Positions 42,338-51,082 are shown, counted from the first letter of the stretch. The stretch: 64,000 bases of DNA from Alkalimonas amylolytica (GCF_900107845.1 NZ_FNRM01000004.1:259471-323470); one strand, 5' to 3'. The notes: generated by a model from the sequence alone, not told the origin. Translations and numbers: made by a program.

Positions 42338-44260
42338 ATGAAGTTACGTCACTACACACCGGTAGCAGCGTCATTGCTGCTTGCTTTAGGTTTTTCTGCA
42401 CAAGCAGCTGACAATCACCGTTACATCATCCAGGTCGACAACGATAAAAAAGGTCTGATCAAAGCACTGAGCGTCCGCATGGGCGGGAAGATTGAGTTGG
42501 ACTCGAATGGCTTTATTGCTGCAACCTTCGATGGTAAAAGCCTGGACCAGGTACGCGGCTTACTGAACAACCCACATATCAAGCTGATTGAAGTGGATCA
42601 GCGCCGTTACCCAATGTCTCTGTACCAGGACGATGCCGGTAACCCAAACACGCAGCAGTTAACTCCTTATGCCGTTTATCAGTCACAAGCCAACCTGGTT
42701 GATTTGCAGCTGAATAACGCCAAAAAAGTCTGTGTGATTGACTCGGGCATCGCTCGTGAGACCGGTGAAACCGGCGGTTACAACCCGGATTTCGTCTGGT
42801 CCCGTATCACAGGTGACAGCAACTCCGGCACCGGCGACTGGTTCCGCGATGGCGGCCCACATGGTACCCACGTTGCAGGTACCATTGCTGCGGCAGATAA
42901 TACCTTTGGTGTGATCGGTATGGCTCCGGGCAACCCGCTGCATATCATTAAAGTGTTCAATGACAGTGGTTGGGGTTACTCGTCCAGCCTGGCCCATGCT
43001 GCAAACCTGTGCGCTGCAGCAGGCTCTAAAATCATCAATATGAGCCTGGGTGGTGGCGGTGCCAGTAGCACCGAAGAAAATGCCTTTAATACCTTCACGG
43101 CTAATGGCGGCCTGGTATTGGCGGCTGCAGGCAACTCCGGCAATACCACCCGCTCTTACCCGGCAGGTTATAAATCGGTAATGATGGTCGGTGCCAATGA
43201 TGCCAACAATCAAATTGCCGATTTCTCACAGCATCCAGGCTGTACCATCACCTCAGGTCGCGGCAACAACCGTACCACAGAAACCCACGATGGCTTCTGC
43301 GTCGAAGTCACCGCCGGTGGTGTGGATACCCTGTCAACCTACCCGGCCGGTGGCGCCACTCTGGCCAGCCTGAGCATGGACAACACCGGCTTTGCTGCGT
43401 CCGCTATGGAGAATCAGGGCTCTGCCAATGGCCAGACCTACTACATGGGCCTGGCGACCGCGACCGATGCAGGTGCTGCCGGCAAAGTCTGTACCATTGA
43501 CCGTGGCCAAATCTCCTTCTACGATAAGGTCCGCAATTGTGAGCTGTCGGGCGGTATTGGTGCCATCATCATCAATAATGAGCCTGGCATGCTGTACGGT
43601 ACTTTAGGTACCAGCAACAACACCTCTATTCCTGCCGTTGGTGCTACTTATGAAGATCGCAGCAGCATCATTGCAGCTGGTACCGCCAGTATCTCTGTTG
43701 GTGCTGCCGATTACGGTTACATGAGTGGTACTTCAATGGCTACGCCTGCTGTCGCTGGTGTTGCAGCGCTGGTCTGGTCGAATCATCCACAATGTACTGG
43801 TACTGAAATCCGTGAGGCTTTAAAAGCTACGGCCGAAGATGCCGGCGCACCGGGTAAAGATGTCTACTTCGGTTATGGCATCGTCAAAGCGCTGGAAGCG
43901 CATCAGTATCTGGCCACCTTCGGGTGTGCCGGTGGCGACAATGGTGGCGGCGATGACGGAGATAATGGCGGCGGCGATGACGGAGACAATGGTGGCGACA
44001 ACGGTGGTGACGATGGCAATAGCATTCAGCTGGATGCGTTCACCTATAAAGTATCAGGCCGGGTCCGCACCGATCTGAGCTGGTCTGGCGCTTCTTCCAG
44101 CCAGATGGATATTTTCCGTAACAACAGCAAAGTGGCCACTGTGAACAACAGCGGCAGCTACACCGATGTCACCAACATTCGCGGTGGTGGCAGTCTGACC
44201 TACCGGATCTGTGAAGCCGGCACCAACACTTGTTCAGACAGTGTGACAGTCAACTACTAA
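42338..44260 (+). CDS. secreted S8 subtilisin-like protease with PA insert and C-terminal domain
   Basis: About 640 residues. Signal peptide (LLLALGFSAQA), an I9-type propeptide to about residue 110, and a subtilase domain with Asp135 (KVCVIDSGIA), His175 (PHGTHVAGTI) and Ser466 (SGTSMATPAV), all in standard contexts. A PA domain is inserted before the Ser. Residues about 535-560 are a Gly/Asp linker of repeated DNGGGDDG units, followed by a small beta-sandwich (FTYKVSGRVRTDLSWSGASS) like the C-terminal modules of Alteromonadales extracellular proteases, possibly a type II secretion or substrate-binding domain. Ribosome site AGGAA. A strong terminator follows. Symbol not assigned because several homologous families exist. 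Confidence 0.92.
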   Translation: MKLRHYTPVAASLLLALGFSAQAADNHRYIIQVDNDKKGLIKALSVRMGGKIELDSNGFIAATFDGKSLDQVRGLLNNPHIKLIEVDQRRYPMSLYQDDAGNPNTQQLTPYAVYQSQANLVDLQLNNAKKVCVIDSGIARETGETGGYNPDFVWSRITGDSNSGTGDWFRDGGPHGTHVAGTIAAADNTFGVIGMAPGNPLHIIKVFNDSGWGYSSSLAHAANLCAAAGSKIINMSLGGGGASSTEENAFNTFTANGGLVLAAAGNSGNTTRSYPAGYKSVMMVGANDANNQIADFSQHPGCTITSGRGNNRTTETHDGFCVEVTAGGVDTLSTYPAGGATLASLSMDNTGFAASAMENQGSANGQTYYMGLATATDAGAAGKVCTIDRGQISFYDKVRNCELSGGIGAIIINNEPGMLYGTLGTSNNTSIPAVGATYEDRSSIIAAGTASISVGAADYGYMSGTSMATPAVAGVAALVWSNHPQCTGTEIREALKATAEDAGAPGKDVYFGYGIVKALEAHQYLATFGCAGGDNGGGDDGDNGGGDDGDNGGDNGGDDGNSIQLDAFTYKVSGRVRTDLSWSGASSSQMDIFRNNSKVATVNNSGSYTDVTNIRGGGSLTYRICEAGTNTCSDSVTVNY

Positions 44261-44283
44261 TAGCTAACCTGTAGTTCAATCAC

Positions 44284-44312
44284 AAAGGCCTGCAATCATG
44301 CAGGCCTTTTTT
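44284..44312 (+). terminator. rho-independent terminator after the S8 protease gene
   Basis: AAAGGCCTGCA and TGCAGGCCTTT form an 11-base perfect stem with the loop ATCA, then TTTTTT. It lies before the convergent DUF389 gene end. Confidence 0.92.
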
Positions 44313-44321
44313 CGTCAATGC

Positions 44322-46220
44322 TTAGCGAATGACCCGGGTGCCGACTTCCAGCTCCACCGGCTGGGCCAGCTTCTGCTCAATCAACCCTTTAATATCATCC
44401 ATCTGCGCTTCGTCAATGGTCGAACGCGACACCAGCGTCAAGGATATCCGGATCGGATTGCCCGGCCTCACCTGCACATGACGCAACTGAATATCTTCCA
44501 ATACAATGCCTTCCAGCTGCTGCTTGATGCGCCCCTCCTGCACCATATGAGAGAAACTAAGCGCCAGCGGAATACTGAGTAGCACCACCAGTAAAAACGT
44601 CAGCGCCAGGCCTCGACGTGCCCGGTGAAAGGGGCTGTAGCCAAGAAACAAAAAGGTTAGAACTGCAGCCAGAATAATCCCCACCAGGTTGGTCAGGTAA
44701 AGTAAAAATGCCCCCCAGAACACGGTAAAGTCCGCCCAGCCCAGCCCAATGCCTGCCACCGCCAGCGGCGGTACCAGTGCAACGGCGATTGCCACCCCGG
44801 CCAAACTTTTCGCCACTTCGGCCCGGGCATGCGCATAGGCACCGGCAATGCCTGAGACAACAGCAACGCCCAGATCCAGCAAGGTTGGGCTGATGCGGGC
44901 GGCAATCTCGCTGTTGATGGTATTCAACGGGATCAACCAGGTAGCGATGACTGCGCAGCTAATCGCTACCGCAGTCCCTACGCCTATGCTACGGGCACTG
45001 GTCAACATCAGGCCTTCGTCCTGTCGCAGCGTACCTAGTGCCATCGAAATAATTGGCCCCATCAATGGAGCCAGGATCATGGCGCCGATAATGACTGGCG
45101 TGGAGTTGGCAAAAAGGCCAAAAGTTGCCAACAAGGTGGCCAACACCATCAGCATCAAATACGACGGCGTAGCTTTGGCACTTTCCCTAAGCGCCAGGAA
45201 TAAATCCTTAAATTCTTCGGTAGCAGCGTGATGGATCCAGGGCAATGGATAGGTGACCAACTCGGTTTTGGCTTTACCAGCTGGCAAGGGCTGGGTTTTA
45301 AACACTTCTTTCTGCTCAGGCAACTTATCTTCAACAGCCAGATAGCGGCCAGGCACCATGTTCAGACAGCGAGGTTCTACCCGTAACACCAGATCTTTGG
45401 TTTTTTCAATCAAGCCGTCGTGGGTATAGCTGATGGTTTTTGGGCTTTGAATGCGTAAACTGCTGGTTTTCAAGTGACCAACAAAAGAAGGGGTGCCTTT
45501 ATTCCAGTAATCGCGTAAAAACAGCGCAGCAAATAAAAAGCGCAGCATTTCAAACACACTACGCGGTACCAGTACCAACGCATGCAGCATGCCATCGTTG
45601 GCGCTGGAGTCGGCGACCAACCGGCGCGACAGCACCGAGCTGCGGCCATGTTCCACCGCCACTATACCAAGGGCCGCAGTGTCTAATTCTTTGCCTTTGT
45701 GGGTAGTGAGTTTAAAAGCGCTGAAGGTGACCTGCCCCACTTTACTGAGCAAACGGAAAAAACGCTTTAACCGTAGCGCAAAACGCTCGGCCAAGGCCTC
45801 ACCGGGGATAAGCGAAAAGGTATCGCCTACCACCACCGAGTTAAACACCGGTGTCTCGTTGCACAGCATCAAATCCAACGGCTCAGCCTCGCGGAAAATA
45901 GCATCCTCCAGCGCCGAGGTCATATCACCGCTGATGCCAAAACCATAACGGGCATGCCGCATCTCCGGGTGAGGCAGCAGGGCCAGCTGCCAACCGTTTT
46001 GCTGCGCCTGCTGCACCAGTTCACGCAAGGCTTCATCAGGCAAATAACACAGCAAACGTTGTTCCGCGCTAAACAAATGGCTGAGCTTACCTGACCAGAG
46101 CAGTAACTCGACTTGCTGGCCGTGCTCAGCCAGCAGCGGTAAAATGTGCTGACAGACAAACTGCTCATCCATCGGTTGGCACAACAGCACCAGTTGACGC
46201 GTGACCGGCTGCTCACTCAT
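44322..46220 (-). CDS. DUF389 (TIGR00341-like) membrane protein fused to a degenerate lipid-kinase-like domain
   Basis: About 632 residues. The C-terminal half (from roughly residue 350) is the DUF389 hydrophobic region: PSYLMLMVLATLLATFGLFA, PVIIGAMILAPLMGPIISMA, ISPTLLDLGVAVVSGIAGAY, and GVAIAVALVPPLAVAGIGLG. The N-terminal half resembles the diacylglycerol-kinase/YegS C-terminal fold (FNSVVVGDTFSLIP, ERFALRLKRFFRLLSKVG, LRVEPRCLNMVPGR) but no nucleotide-binding GGDGT is present, so it may be a ligand-binding rather than catalytic domain (inference). The start at 46220 overlaps the lonB stop by eight bases and lacks a ribosome site, implying translational coupling. Confidence 0.75.
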   Translation of the reverse strand: MSEQPVTRQLVLLCQPMDEQFVCQHILPLLAEHGQQVELLLWSGKLSHLFSAEQRLLCYLPDEALRELVQQAQQNGWQLALLPHPEMRHARYGFGISGDMTSALEDAIFREAEPLDLMLCNETPVFNSVVVGDTFSLIPGEALAERFALRLKRFFRLLSKVGQVTFSAFKLTTHKGKELDTAALGIVAVEHGRSSVLSRRLVADSSANDGMLHALVLVPRSVFEMLRFLFAALFLRDYWNKGTPSFVGHLKTSSLRIQSPKTISYTHDGLIEKTKDLVLRVEPRCLNMVPGRYLAVEDKLPEQKEVFKTQPLPAGKAKTELVTYPLPWIHHAATEEFKDLFLALRESAKATPSYLMLMVLATLLATFGLFANSTPVIIGAMILAPLMGPIISMALGTLRQDEGLMLTSARSIGVGTAVAISCAVIATWLIPLNTINSEIAARISPTLLDLGVAVVSGIAGAYAHARAEVAKSLAGVAIAVALVPPLAVAGIGLGWADFTVFWGAFLLYLTNLVGIILAAVLTFLFLGYSPFHRARRGLALTFLLVVLLSIPLALSFSHMVQEGRIKQQLEGIVLEDIQLRHVQVRPGNPIRISLTLVSRSTIDEAQMDDIKGLIEQKLAQPVELEVGTRVIR

Positions 46221-48606
46221 CATCGCTGCAACCATTGACGATCTCGGCAATGTCGGCCAGACGCTTCAGTACCATGGCGTTCAGAGTTTTCTTCGGATAA
46301 TCACCTCGCCGCGTCTGTTCACCAGGCTCGATGCCGGTCAGCAAAAACAGCGCTTCATCGACATTCTTCACCACATAAATGTGAAACTCACCACGACTGA
46401 CTGCCTGCCGCACTTCTTCGTTCAGCACCAAATTCAGTTGATTGCTGGCCGGGATCACCACGCCCTGGCCGCCGGTCAGGCCACGCAGCTGGCAAAGCCG
46501 GAAAAATCCTTCTATTTTTTCATTCACACCACCGATGGCCTGGACTTCACCATGCTGGTTGATGGAGCCGGTAACCGCCAGGCTTTGCTTGATTGGCACC
46601 TGGGTAATGGCCGAAATCAACGCACAAATCTCCGCCAATGACGCACTGTCACCATCAATATGGCCATAGGATTGCTCCATGGCAATGTTAGCCGAGAGGG
46701 TTAGCGGAAAATCACGGGCATAGCGCGCCCCTAAAAAGCCATTTAAAATCAATACACCTTTCGAGTGAATGGCTTTGCCAAGCTCTACTTCCCGTTCGAT
46801 ATCCACCACACCAGAGGCACCGGCAAACACCGTCGCGCTGATGCGGGCAGGGGTGCCGAACGTAGTATCGCCAATTTCCAGCACTGTCAAGCCATTGACC
46901 TTACCAACCGCCAGTCCGTCACTGTCGATCAAAATCTGTCCCTGCTGAATGTCTTCCAAAAAGCTTTCGCTGATGCGGCCGGTGCGATACTGCTTGCCAG
47001 CCAGAGCCTGACGAACATGCTCGGAGGTTACACTTTCACTGCCCGCCTGAGTCGCGTAATAACAAGCTTCTCGCACCAGTTCCAACACATCAGCAAAACG
47101 AGCCGACAACTTATGCTGATGCTCAGCCTGACGAAAACTAAATTGCAGCAAACGCTCAAAACCACACTCGGATAACTGCTCCAGCCCCAGCTCACGCATT
47201 TGCAGACGAATTTGCCGTACCATGTAATTCAGGGTTTGTTGCTGATACGGCAGGTAGTGCTCAAAATCGGCCAGCACTCGAAATAGCTCGTTAAATTCGT
47301 CATCCAACTCCTGGATCAGATAATACAAATCACGTGAGCCCATCAGGATCACTTTGACCTGCAATGGAATGGCTTTGGGGGTGATGATGGTAGAATTGGT
47401 CACCGCATGCTCACTGAGGGTATCAATCAGCAATTCGCTGCTTTTCAGCGCTTGCTTCAGTGCTTCCCACACTTGTGCCTGCGGCAGAAGTTTATCGGCA
47501 TCCAGGATCAAATAGCCGCCATTGGCACGATGCAAAGCACCTGGGCGGATCATGCGATGATTGGTGTACAAAGAGCCGCCACTGGTGGCGTACTCAACCC
47601 TGCCAAATAAATTACCATAGGTTGGCAAAGGCTCAAATACCACAGGCGCACCATCCATAGCCGCATGATGCACCAGCACATTGGGCACAAATTCCTCGAT
47701 AAACAAGGTACGAATATCCAGCTCTTCGGCTTTTTCCGGTTCGGTTTCTTCCGGCAACAGCTCCAGCACCAGCTTGACCAGGTGTGGCCGCATATCACGC
47801 AGATAACGCAGCACACCAAGCTCGGCCACGTAATGGTGTTCAAGCGCTTTAAACAAGGGTTTAAACACCTGCTCGATGGTGGCTTTTCGTAGCTCACGCA
47901 ACTGCTCGGAGACATCCCGCTTCCACTGCGGCAGTTCTATCAACTGCTCGTTCAAAATGGTTTCCAGCTCACCGACCAGATCGTAAAAGTACTGCCGCTC
48001 TTCATCACTCAGCTTGTTAAATTCGCTATCATCCAGGGGTTTGCCATCAATCAGCGGCGCAAAAGTGACCGTACCGCTGTCTTCGTACAGCACCACTTTT
48101 TTCTCCAGCGCTTTTTGTTCGACTGCTTCTAAAGCCGCTTCGTAGCGGGTATCGAAGGTACGCTGAATGGCTTTTTTCTGCCGCTGATAGCCTGGGTTAT
48201 CAAACGCTGCAGGAAAGGTATCCAGCACTTCATCCACCAGCTCTTCGATTCGCTTTACCAGCGCCCGGCCTTCACCAGGCAGCAGACGCAAGGTGGTTGG
48301 CATGCGTTCATCGTCAAAGTTTCTCAGGTAACACCATTCATCCGGTGTGGCTTTCTCAGCCGCTGCATGCTGCAAAATATCCTGCACCAGGGTAAAACGC
48401 CCCAGCGCAGGCTCGCCCATTACATAAAGGTTGTACCCTGGCATATCCATGCCAATGGCAAACTGCAAAGCAGCTTTCGCCCGCTCCTGGCCGATAAAGG
48501 CCGGAGTCAACTCAGTTTGTAAGATGCTGTGTTTAAGCCAGTCATTGCGCAGTTGCGGAGCCAGCTGATGCGGGGCGAGCGCCAGCGTATCGGGGGTTTG
48601 AGTCAT
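46213..48606 (-). CDS. LonB-like ATP-dependent protease (YcbZ family)
   Basis: A 797-residue protein of the S16 family with an N-terminal substrate/ATPase-like region (YNLYVMGEPALGRFTLVQDI in place of a classical Walker A, a diverged form in this group) and a C-terminal Lon protease domain. The Ser-Lys dyad is seen as Ser in HIDGDSASLAEICALI and Lys in GGVNEKIEGFF, with QIEREVELGK-like preceding context (VFAGASGVVDIEREVELGK). YcbZ-type LonB is a housekeeping protease of unknown detail. It forms a coupled pair with the DUF389 gene downstream. Confidence 0.88.
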   Translation of the reverse strand: MTQTPDTLALAPHQLAPQLRNDWLKHSILQTELTPAFIGQERAKAALQFAIGMDMPGYNLYVMGEPALGRFTLVQDILQHAAAEKATPDEWCYLRNFDDERMPTTLRLLPGEGRALVKRIEELVDEVLDTFPAAFDNPGYQRQKKAIQRTFDTRYEAALEAVEQKALEKKVVLYEDSGTVTFAPLIDGKPLDDSEFNKLSDEERQYFYDLVGELETILNEQLIELPQWKRDVSEQLRELRKATIEQVFKPLFKALEHHYVAELGVLRYLRDMRPHLVKLVLELLPEETEPEKAEELDIRTLFIEEFVPNVLVHHAAMDGAPVVFEPLPTYGNLFGRVEYATSGGSLYTNHRMIRPGALHRANGGYLILDADKLLPQAQVWEALKQALKSSELLIDTLSEHAVTNSTIITPKAIPLQVKVILMGSRDLYYLIQELDDEFNELFRVLADFEHYLPYQQQTLNYMVRQIRLQMRELGLEQLSECGFERLLQFSFRQAEHQHKLSARFADVLELVREACYYATQAGSESVTSEHVRQALAGKQYRTGRISESFLEDIQQGQILIDSDGLAVGKVNGLTVLEIGDTTFGTPARISATVFAGASGVVDIEREVELGKAIHSKGVLILNGFLGARYARDFPLTLSANIAMEQSYGHIDGDSASLAEICALISAITQVPIKQSLAVTGSINQHGEVQAIGGVNEKIEGFFRLCQLRGLTGGQGVVIPASNQLNLVLNEEVRQAVSRGEFHIYVVKNVDEALFLLTGIEPGEQTRRGDYPKKTLNAMVLKRLADIAEIVNGCSDDE

Positions 48607-48670
48607 GAAAATCCTTGCAATCCATGAGGTTCATGCGTGATGGCGTTATTATACGCACAGCGTCAAGATG

Positions 48671-48693
48671 GCGACCAGTGAATTTCTGGTCGC
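48671..48693 (-). terminator. hairpin between the ybeL-like gene and lonB
   Basis: GCGACCAG (48671-48678) pairs with CTGGTCGC (48686-48693) around a 7-base loop, just past the ybeL-like stop on the minus strand. The sequence that follows has only a weak T content. Confidence 0.4.
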
Positions 48694-48713
48694 AGCGGTC
48701 TGTTCCTGGTGGA

Positions 48714-49181
48714 TTAATCGAGTGGCACGCCTTCCCGGTTGAAACTCACCCCACCACAATTGGTACAGGCTAACAATTCCGATGGATGGTAATAATTGTG
48801 GCGCTCACCGCAGTTGTCGCAGCGATAGCACCCCATACCAACCCGCTCCCCCTGAAAATACACACCCTTATGACGAAAATCCTCCAGAATTTCCTGCCAC
48901 TCTACCTGGCTACGATCGGTGATTTGCGCCAGCTCATACCACAGTGCTTCAGGCCACAAGGATGGCTGCTCATCCGCTTCTGCATCAGTATCCTGCCACT
49001 GGCGCTTTAAGGTTTCGACAAAAAGACGGGTTTCATGGGCCGTTAAATCTTTGCCGGCTTGAAAATAAGCGCGGATTTGCTTATTCAACTCCATCAGTTG
49101 ATCGACCGACTCTTTCTCTGCACTGCTGACCATATCCGCCAACTGCGTTAACCAGGCCTGGTATTTCTTTTTCAGTTCCAT
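48714..49181 (-). CDS. ybeL: YbeL/DUF1451-family zinc-ribbon protein
   Basis: About 155 residues: a long helical N-terminal part (MELKKKYQAWLTQLADMV) and a C-terminal zinc ribbon CYRCDNCGERHNYYHPSE ... LACTNCGG. YbeL is of unknown function; in E. coli it lies near leuS as here, which supports the assignment. TAGGAG 6 bases before ATG 49181 decides the start over a longer frame to 49202. Divergent in context from the toxin-like cluster beginning 56 bases away. Confidence 0.85.
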   Translation of the reverse strand: MELKKKYQAWLTQLADMVSSAEKESVDQLMELNKQIRAYFQAGKDLTAHETRLFVETLKRQWQDTDAEADEQPSLWPEALWYELAQITDRSQVEWQEILEDFRHKGVYFQGERVGMGCYRCDNCGERHNYYHPSELLACTNCGGVSFNREGVPLD

Positions 49182-49237
49182 CCGGACTCCTACTGACTGC
49201 ATTTGTCTTTAGTATAGCAAAGACTTAGCACTCAGCT

Positions 49238-49876
49238 TTATCCCTGCTCACGCTCCAAAGCCTCACGCTGGCGCCGGGCTTCCTGCCGCTCGGCTTCACG
49301 CTGAAAGCGCTGCACCCTCGCTTCTTCGCGCTGAATACGCTGTTCAAGCATCTGTTCTACCTGAAACGACTCCTCCCAATAGCCACGCCGCACAAGACGG
49401 CGCACATCGCTGTCATGGCACAACACCGGATCTTTGACCCAGGCACTGTAAGTGACCCGCGCAAACAACAGTGCGGTATCTGGACAACGCTGGTAGCCGT
49501 TAGCCGTCATCTGCTGACGATAGTAGCTGTTAAGTACGAAGTGAAAAACAAACATTAGAACAAATGAAATTACAAAAGGAATTATAAAATATTTATTAGT
49601 AAAGCTTTTCTGCTTCTTGGTAAGCTCTTTCCCTCTAACCACTGTAGGCATCACATAAATTAGCATGGAAAGGAAAAGCAAAAGACATAAAACAATGCCC
49701 AAAAAATATCCGTGTGAAGAACTATGAATAATCAGCTGACGCTCGCTGTTAATCGCTTCAATCTGGCTTTTGATATTTTCAGGTTCCAGCCAAAACAGTA
49801 CAACCAATATGGCTAAACACAGAGCAATGAGAAAAAAGCCTGCCACTGACTTTTTGAAAGGATTATTTAATTCCAT
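49238..49876 (-). CDS. putative immunity-like membrane protein of the second cassette (DUF1240-like)
   Basis: A 212-residue protein with three predicted TM segments (SVAGFFLIALCLAILVVLFW, GYFLGIVLCLLLFLSMLIYV, IPFVISFVLMFVFHFVLNSY), a conserved cysteine-bearing segment GYQRCPDTALLFARVTYSAW then VKDPVLCHDSD, and a charged Arg/Glu coiled tail. The GY..C ... YVKD/WVKD..LC pattern resembles DUF1240 membrane proteins. Its N-terminal half differs from the paralogue at 50441 except for RQLIIHSS and NSYYR, while the last part is about 95% identical in DNA. Start overlaps the preceding gene by 10 bases. An immunity role is inferred from layout. Confidence 0.7.
   Translation of the reverse strand: MELNNPFKKSVAGFFLIALCLAILVVLFWLEPENIKSQIEAINSERQLIIHSSSHGYFLGIVLCLLLFLSMLIYVMPTVVRGKELTKKQKSFTNKYFIIPFVISFVLMFVFHFVLNSYYRQQMTANGYQRCPDTALLFARVTYSAWVKDPVLCHDSDVRRLVRRGYWEESFQVEQMLEQRIQREEARVQRFQREAERQEARRQREALEREQG
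49261..49498 (-). repeat. conserved block B, copy 2 (immunity-like gene C-terminus)
   Basis: 238 bases match 50467-50704 with about 11 differences (eight clustered in the coiled-tail codons). It encodes the GYQRCPDTALL...RRLVRRGYWEE segment, ending abruptly where the two immunity-like proteins diverge. Confidence 0.9.
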
Positions 49877-50373
49877 AAGCGAGGGGTAAACCTGATAAGT
49901 TCATTAATTTTGCGTGTTGCCGCTTGGCTTAACTGGCGTCTGGCTGTCTGCGCCACTGATCTCATTACATAATAAACACCATCATAGAACTTATTGGATG
50001 CATTAAGCTTCACCTCTGCTTCTTTTACCTCCAGGTAGTGTGCTAATCGCTGAGTAATTTGGTAATGCTCGTCAATAGCAGTAAGCGTCCGCCCAATTGC
50101 TATAGCAACTACTACTCCTACTACCAAGGGGGCTACCGCAATCACACCGGCACTAAATACTCCAGCAACAAATGCACTTGCCAAATACCCCGCAGCACCT
50201 GCAATAGCGATTTTCACCAAATCGGTTGAAATCCCAGCCAGCCAATTGGTCCAGCGGTATTCGTCTTCAAACAACCATTGCAAGCTGTGCAACGATAACG
50301 AAAAAATCACCAAAACCAGAAAGCCGCTTTTTGCCGATTGCTTTAACCCTTCCTTGCCCACCGCCATCTTCAC
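49867..50373 (-). CDS. N-terminally truncated toxin-like cassette (tip of the second unit)
   Basis: About 168 residues matching only the second half of the 309-residue protein at 51073. The shared block begins upstream of the start at 50423, inside the long gene's equivalent of codon 125, and a stop codon in the same frame just before it prevents extension. The GTG at 50373 is therefore the only start, with no ribosome site seen. Contents: a hydrophobic helix (SGFLVLVIFSLSLHSLQWLF), STDLVKIAIAGAAGYL, a unique glycine/alanine membrane hairpin (AFVAGVFSAGVIAVAPLVVG) and a unique C-terminus ending RLWN. It looks like a spare C-terminal cassette without its own delivery domain. Confidence 0.65.
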   Translation of the reverse strand: MKMAVGKEGLKQSAKSGFLVLVIFSLSLHSLQWLFEDEYRWTNWLAGISTDLVKIAIAGAAGYLASAFVAGVFSAGVIAVAPLVVGVVVAIAIGRTLTAIDEHYQITQRLAHYLEVKEAEVKLNASNKFYDGVYYVMRSVAQTARRQLSQAATRKINELIRFTPRLWN

Positions 50374-50423
50374 CAGCCCGGTATTGCTAGCAAGATAGCG
50401 AGTGCCTTTAATGACCTGACGGG
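50183..50423 (-). repeat. conserved block A, copy 2 (junction into the truncated cassette)
   Basis: 241 bases match 51389-51629 with 6 differences (97.5%). In the long copy the block encodes residues about 125-205; here its 5' end (50423) lies just upstream of the truncated ORF and its 3' end is where the two proteins diverge. Confidence 0.92.
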
Positions 50424-50440
50424 TTCGGTTATTGCTGTTG

Positions 50441-51082
50441 TCATGAACCTTGCTTATTCACTTCAGCCTCACGCTGGCGCCGGGCTTCCTGCCGCTCAGC
50501 TTCACGCTGCTGACGCTGAGCCCTGACTTCTTCGCGCTGAATACGCTGCTCAAGCATCTGTTCTACCTGAAACGACTCCTCCCAATAGCCACGCCGCACA
50601 AGACGGCGCACATCGCTGTCATGGCACAACACCGGATCTTTGACCCAGGCACTGTAAGTGACCCGCGCAAACAACAGTGCGGTATCTGGACAACGCTGAT
50701 AGCCAAGGGAGGACATATGGTGCCGATAATAACTATTGATGGCAAAGTGACCGACAAAAGTAAGAATAAATGCAACTACCATAGGAACATAAAATATTTT
50801 GGCGAAAATATTATGATGATTTTTAGTAACTTCTATTTTCCGAAACTCGAAAAAAGTTAAAGTAAATATGTATACACCGGCAATGAGAAGAAACAGAATT
50901 GCCCCAGGCATAAACCCTTCATAAGAGCTATGAATGATTAATTGCCGGCCACTGTCAAAGGCCTCCCATTGGTCATGTAGCGCCCTCATCAATAGCCATA
51001 TGGTAACTAATGGCAAACACATAATGAAAATATTTGCAAAAAGCAGTATGCCAATCCTTTTGAGCATTCGACTTAATTCCAT
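50441..51082 (-). CDS. putative immunity-like membrane protein of the first cassette (DUF1240-like)
   Basis: A 213-residue paralogue of the gene at 49238: three TM segments (GILLFANIFIMCLPLVTIWL, FMPGAILFLLIAGVYIFTLT, VPMVVAFILTFVGHFAINSY), then GYQRCPDTALLFARVTYSAW, VKDPVLCHDSD and a basic coiled tail. The N-terminal two thirds differ from the paralogue and are more AT-rich, while the C-terminal block is shared. The start codon overlaps the toxin-like gene stop in the same way as in the second unit (ATGGAATTAA). Inferred to protect against the protein encoded immediately upstream. Confidence 0.7.
   Translation of the reverse strand: MELSRMLKRIGILLFANIFIMCLPLVTIWLLMRALHDQWEAFDSGRQLIIHSSYEGFMPGAILFLLIAGVYIFTLTFFEFRKIEVTKNHHNIFAKIFYVPMVVAFILTFVGHFAINSYYRHHMSSLGYQRCPDTALLFARVTYSAWVKDPVLCHDSDVRRLVRRGYWEESFQVEQMLEQRIQREEVRAQRQQREAERQEARRQREAEVNKQGS
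50467..50704 (-). repeat. conserved block B, copy 1
   Basis: The 238-base partner of 49261-49498, covering the conserved C-terminal third of the immunity-like protein; about 95% identical. Confidence 0.9.

Noticed and set aside
43930-44030. Possible CRISPR-like or tandem DNA repeat in the S8 protease gene
   Set aside because: The repetition is an in-frame DNGGGDDG protein linker, not a spacer array.
44284-44312. Possible bidirectional attenuator
   Set aside because: The stem-plus-T run points to a normal terminator for the protease gene; the reverse strand lacks a comparable T run near the DUF389 end, so no second role is needed.
49867-50373. Reading the short cassette as a frameshifted full-length gene
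   Set aside because: No N-terminal domain-like sequence exists upstream in any frame; the region before block A belongs to the end of the first immunity-like gene, so this is a truncation or a cassette, not a frameshift.
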